Shown here: positions 62,486 through 64,000 of the stretch, piece by piece
How positions within the stretch are numbered: position 1 is the first letter of the stretch
How the letters are laid out: every line of letters begins with the position of its first letter
Assembly: GCF_000520975.1 (NCBI RefSeq)
Contig: NZ_JACB01000001.1
Coordinates: 124,001 to 188,000, forward strand
DNA from: Aquimarina megaterium XH134
Lineage (GTDB): Bacteria; Bacteroidota; Bacteroidia; Flavobacteriales; Flavobacteriaceae
Direction of reading: 5' to 3'
DNA length: 64,000 nucleotides
Program-made: the position numbers and the translations under genes
Notes under the pieces: model-generated
Told to the model about the DNA's origin: nothing
Databases searched by the model: none
The model's input: the letters and a program-made list of their open reading frames with translations, nothing else

Positions 62486-63595
62486 TTATTTTTTTGATTT
62501 TTTAATTACCTCTAGTTGTTCTTCTGTTATTGCATTGCCGTCAAAAAATGAAATCCCTGACGCTCCATTATCTTTTGCCAATTGTATGGCTTTTGATACA
62601 TCATTTGCACTCATAGGAGGAAGATATATTCCTGTATGCAATTTAGTTTGCTTTCCTTGCAGATCATTAACTCCTTGTTTGGTAGCAAAACCAATCCAAT
62701 CTACCTCTTCGTTATAAAAGTTGTGATAAATCATGGGTAATACTTCATCTACATTCCATTTATCCCATCGTTGTCTAACCATATGATCTGCCATTTCGGG
62801 ATATGGAAATACGGCTGCGGTTAACTTTTTATCATATTTATGAGCAATTTCATAAGCCTCATCTACTACTCTTTTTATCTGATTTAATCTGAATTGTTTC
62901 CACTCCATATCTATTGCAATATTTTTAGCTTCTTTTGGATTTTTATGATGCTTTTGCTCAAATGTTTTTATACATACATCGCAATAACAAAAATCGAACT
63001 CTGGTAATTCTTCATCTTGTACTAAGTTATATTTTGGTAATAACCCAATCGGTAGATAGATATCTGGATATCGAATATAATCGAGATGTACACTGGTTAC
63101 TCCTTCAACCTTTGCCAGTTGTTCTACTAACCCCAAAATATGTGCTCTAGATTCTTTTCTGGTAGGGCATAACCACTGATAATAATCTACATATGGTCGT
63201 GTATCGTAACACGATTTACCTTCTCTACTCACAGCATACCATTCTGGATGTTGTAAAGCCGCTTCATCACCTGGTCGATTCATGGTAAACATCCAGGCAT
63301 GAACTTCTAATCCTTCTTTTGTAGCTATAGGTGTTAGTTTTTTTAACACTTCGGGATCAGCCAATGTATTTATTAATACTGCATCTATGCCATATTCTTT
63401 ATATTTTTTGAACTCCTCTCTATATTCGTCATTTGATTTTGAAGGGTTCGCAGTAATCCAGGTCCAGTACTTAAATGGTGCTGTCTTCTCTTCTGAAACA
63501 TCTTCTTTTATAATTACTTCTTCTTTTTCAGTTTCGGTTTTACAACTAACACTGACTAGTATACTACATAAGAGTATAATTTTGAGCATCTTCAT
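62486..63595 (-). CDS. GHL10-like putative glycoside hydrolase (lipoprotein)
   Basis: The 369-residue lipoprotein (signal MKMLKIILLCSILVSVSC) has a TIM-barrel type sequence with GLEVHAWMFTMNRPG, YQWLCPTRKESRAHILGL, VTSVHLDYIRYPD, a Cys pair in FCYCDVC, and MIYHNFYNEEVDWIGF. HLDYIRYPD and the following pattern are features of the GHL10 group of family-10-like hydrolases, of largely unknown substrate. ATG at 63595 is one base after the stop of the CBM9-like gene and gives a clean signal peptide; ATG at 63625 inside that gene is less likely. Function in N-glycan breakdown is inferred from location. Confidence 0.82.
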   Translation of the reverse strand: MKMLKIILLCSILVSVSCKTETEKEEVIIKEDVSEEKTAPFKYWTWITANPSKSNDEYREEFKKYKEYGIDAVLINTLADPEVLKKLTPIATKEGLEVHAWMFTMNRPGDEAALQHPEWYAVSREGKSCYDTRPYVDYYQWLCPTRKESRAHILGLVEQLAKVEGVTSVHLDYIRYPDIYLPIGLLPKYNLVQDEELPEFDFCYCDVCIKTFEQKHHKNPKEAKNIAIDMEWKQFRLNQIKRVVDEAYEIAHKYDKKLTAAVFPYPEMADHMVRQRWDKWNVDEVLPMIYHNFYNEEVDWIGFATKQGVNDLQGKQTKLHTGIYLPPMSANDVSKAIQLAKDNGASGISFFDGNAITEEQLEVIKKSKK

Positions 63596-63596
63596 A

Positions 63597-64000
63597 TTAA
63601 TCTTCTTTTTGGATAATTTTACCATCTTCTTTAATAATAAACAGGTGTTTTGTATATGGGCTTACCACTGTTATATTCCAACCTGTTTGATGACTTTCTA
63701 AGGTTTTAACAACTTTATTTCCGTCAACCAACAGATCATCTGCTTCTAGTTCTTTAAAGGTTTTTGCCCAACGGGTATTCTTTTTAAAATATTCCTTTTG
63801 TTTTCTATACAATTGATACAACAATCGTTTTACTTTTTCATCTTCAGGAATTCTGAAATCATCATTCTCTTCTACTTCTTTTGAGGAAAAATATACATAT
63901 CCCCAATCTTCGGGTTGGTGCATATTAATTACACCGATAGGAGACCACACCCAATTGTATTCTGGTTTAAATTTTCCGTTATCATCTCGCTTTCTGGAGT
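63597..64000 (-). CDS. CBM9-like carbohydrate-binding protein, C-terminal part (5' end outside the window)
   Basis: The frame is open from the right window edge to TAA at 63597 (134 codons visible). The visible part has NWVWSPIGVINMHQPEDWGYVYFSS, typical of the CBM9-like domain found in secreted Bacteroidota proteins, then an amphipathic region with many Lys and Glu, and ends HLFIIKEDGKIIQKED. GTG at 63950 would cut the domain in half and is not a start. It is the first gene seen of the glycan locus in transcription order; the GHL10-like gene begins one base after its stop. Confidence 0.8.
   Translation of the reverse strand, partial: SRKRDDNGKFKPEYNWVWSPIGVINMHQPEDWGYVYFSSKEVEENDDFRIPEDEKVKRLLYQLYRKQKEYFKKNTRWAKTFKELEADDLLVDGNKVVKTLESHQTGWNITVVSPYTKHLFIIKEDGKIIQKED

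Noticed and set aside
63597..63950. GTG at 63950 as start of a 117-residue protein
   Set aside because: The reading frame continues upstream to the window edge with CBM9-like residues, so this is an internal codon of a cut gene.
1..64000. CRISPR array, tRNA, rRNA, insertion sequence or prophage
   Set aside because: I found no regularly spaced direct repeats, no cloverleaf-like sequence with the CCA end, no transposase or integrase motif in any reading frame.

Overview
The window comes from an AT-rich Bacteroidota genome, most likely a marine flavobacterium (Flavobacteriaceae, perhaps Aquimarina-like, though the genus is a guess). Evidence: SusC/SusD genes, several promoter-like TAnnTTTG -7 elements, lipoproteins with acidic residues after the lipid cysteine, MFS sugar permeases of the FucP/NagP type, and weak Shine-Dalgarno sites. 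I saw no rRNA, tRNA, CRISPR array, transposase or prophage.

Region 1 (1-0.8 kb, minus strand) has the start of an AraC-type regulator and a GNAT acetyltransferase. Region 2 (0.9-25.9 kb) is a near-complete corrin-ring and cobalt-handling locus. One minus-strand block carries cbiG-cobM (fused), cobK, cbiD, a NicO-type metal transporter, trmL, a ChlI/ChlD-type chelatase motor, cobB and cobN. A glycosyltransferase/epimerase pair and an unknown small protein separate this block from cobL (CbiE-CbiT). On the plus strand a cobalamin riboswitch controls a TonB-dependent receptor and a PepSY membrane protein. A second minus-strand operon, cobW-pduO-cobI-cobJ/cobH-bluB, completes the set. CbiD and CbiG belong to the early-cobalt route, while CobN and BluB are typical of aerobes, so the pathway looks hybrid. 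No uroporphyrinogen methyltransferase, cobQ, cbiB/cobD or nucleotide-loop genes were found here.

Region 3 (26-35.4 kb) is a mixed stretch: a tandem universal stress protein with a SulP transporter, a TetR regulator overlapping a small acidic membrane protein, an ECF sigma factor, a small lipoprotein/TPR histidine kinase/response regulator operon, and about 1.6 kb of mostly non-coding DNA rich in inverted repeats, including a possible short transcript of its own.

Region 4 (35.4-64 kb, all minus strand) is a large polysaccharide utilisation locus that fits N-glycan degradation. In order of transcription: a CBM9-like protein (cut by the window edge), a GHL10-like hydrolase, GH92, glycosylasparaginase, GH20 hexosaminidase, GH29 fucosidase, two more GH92, another GH29, SusC, SusD, a strong terminator, then a 14-motif FG-GAP/UnbV protein, a GlcNAc-type MFS permease, a ROK sugar kinase, a NagB-PIG-L fusion and a secreted EEP-family enzyme. 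Together they would strip fucose, GlcNAc and mannose from N-glycans, release the Asn-linked GlcNAc, import GlcNAc, phosphorylate it and deaminate it to fructose-6-phosphate.
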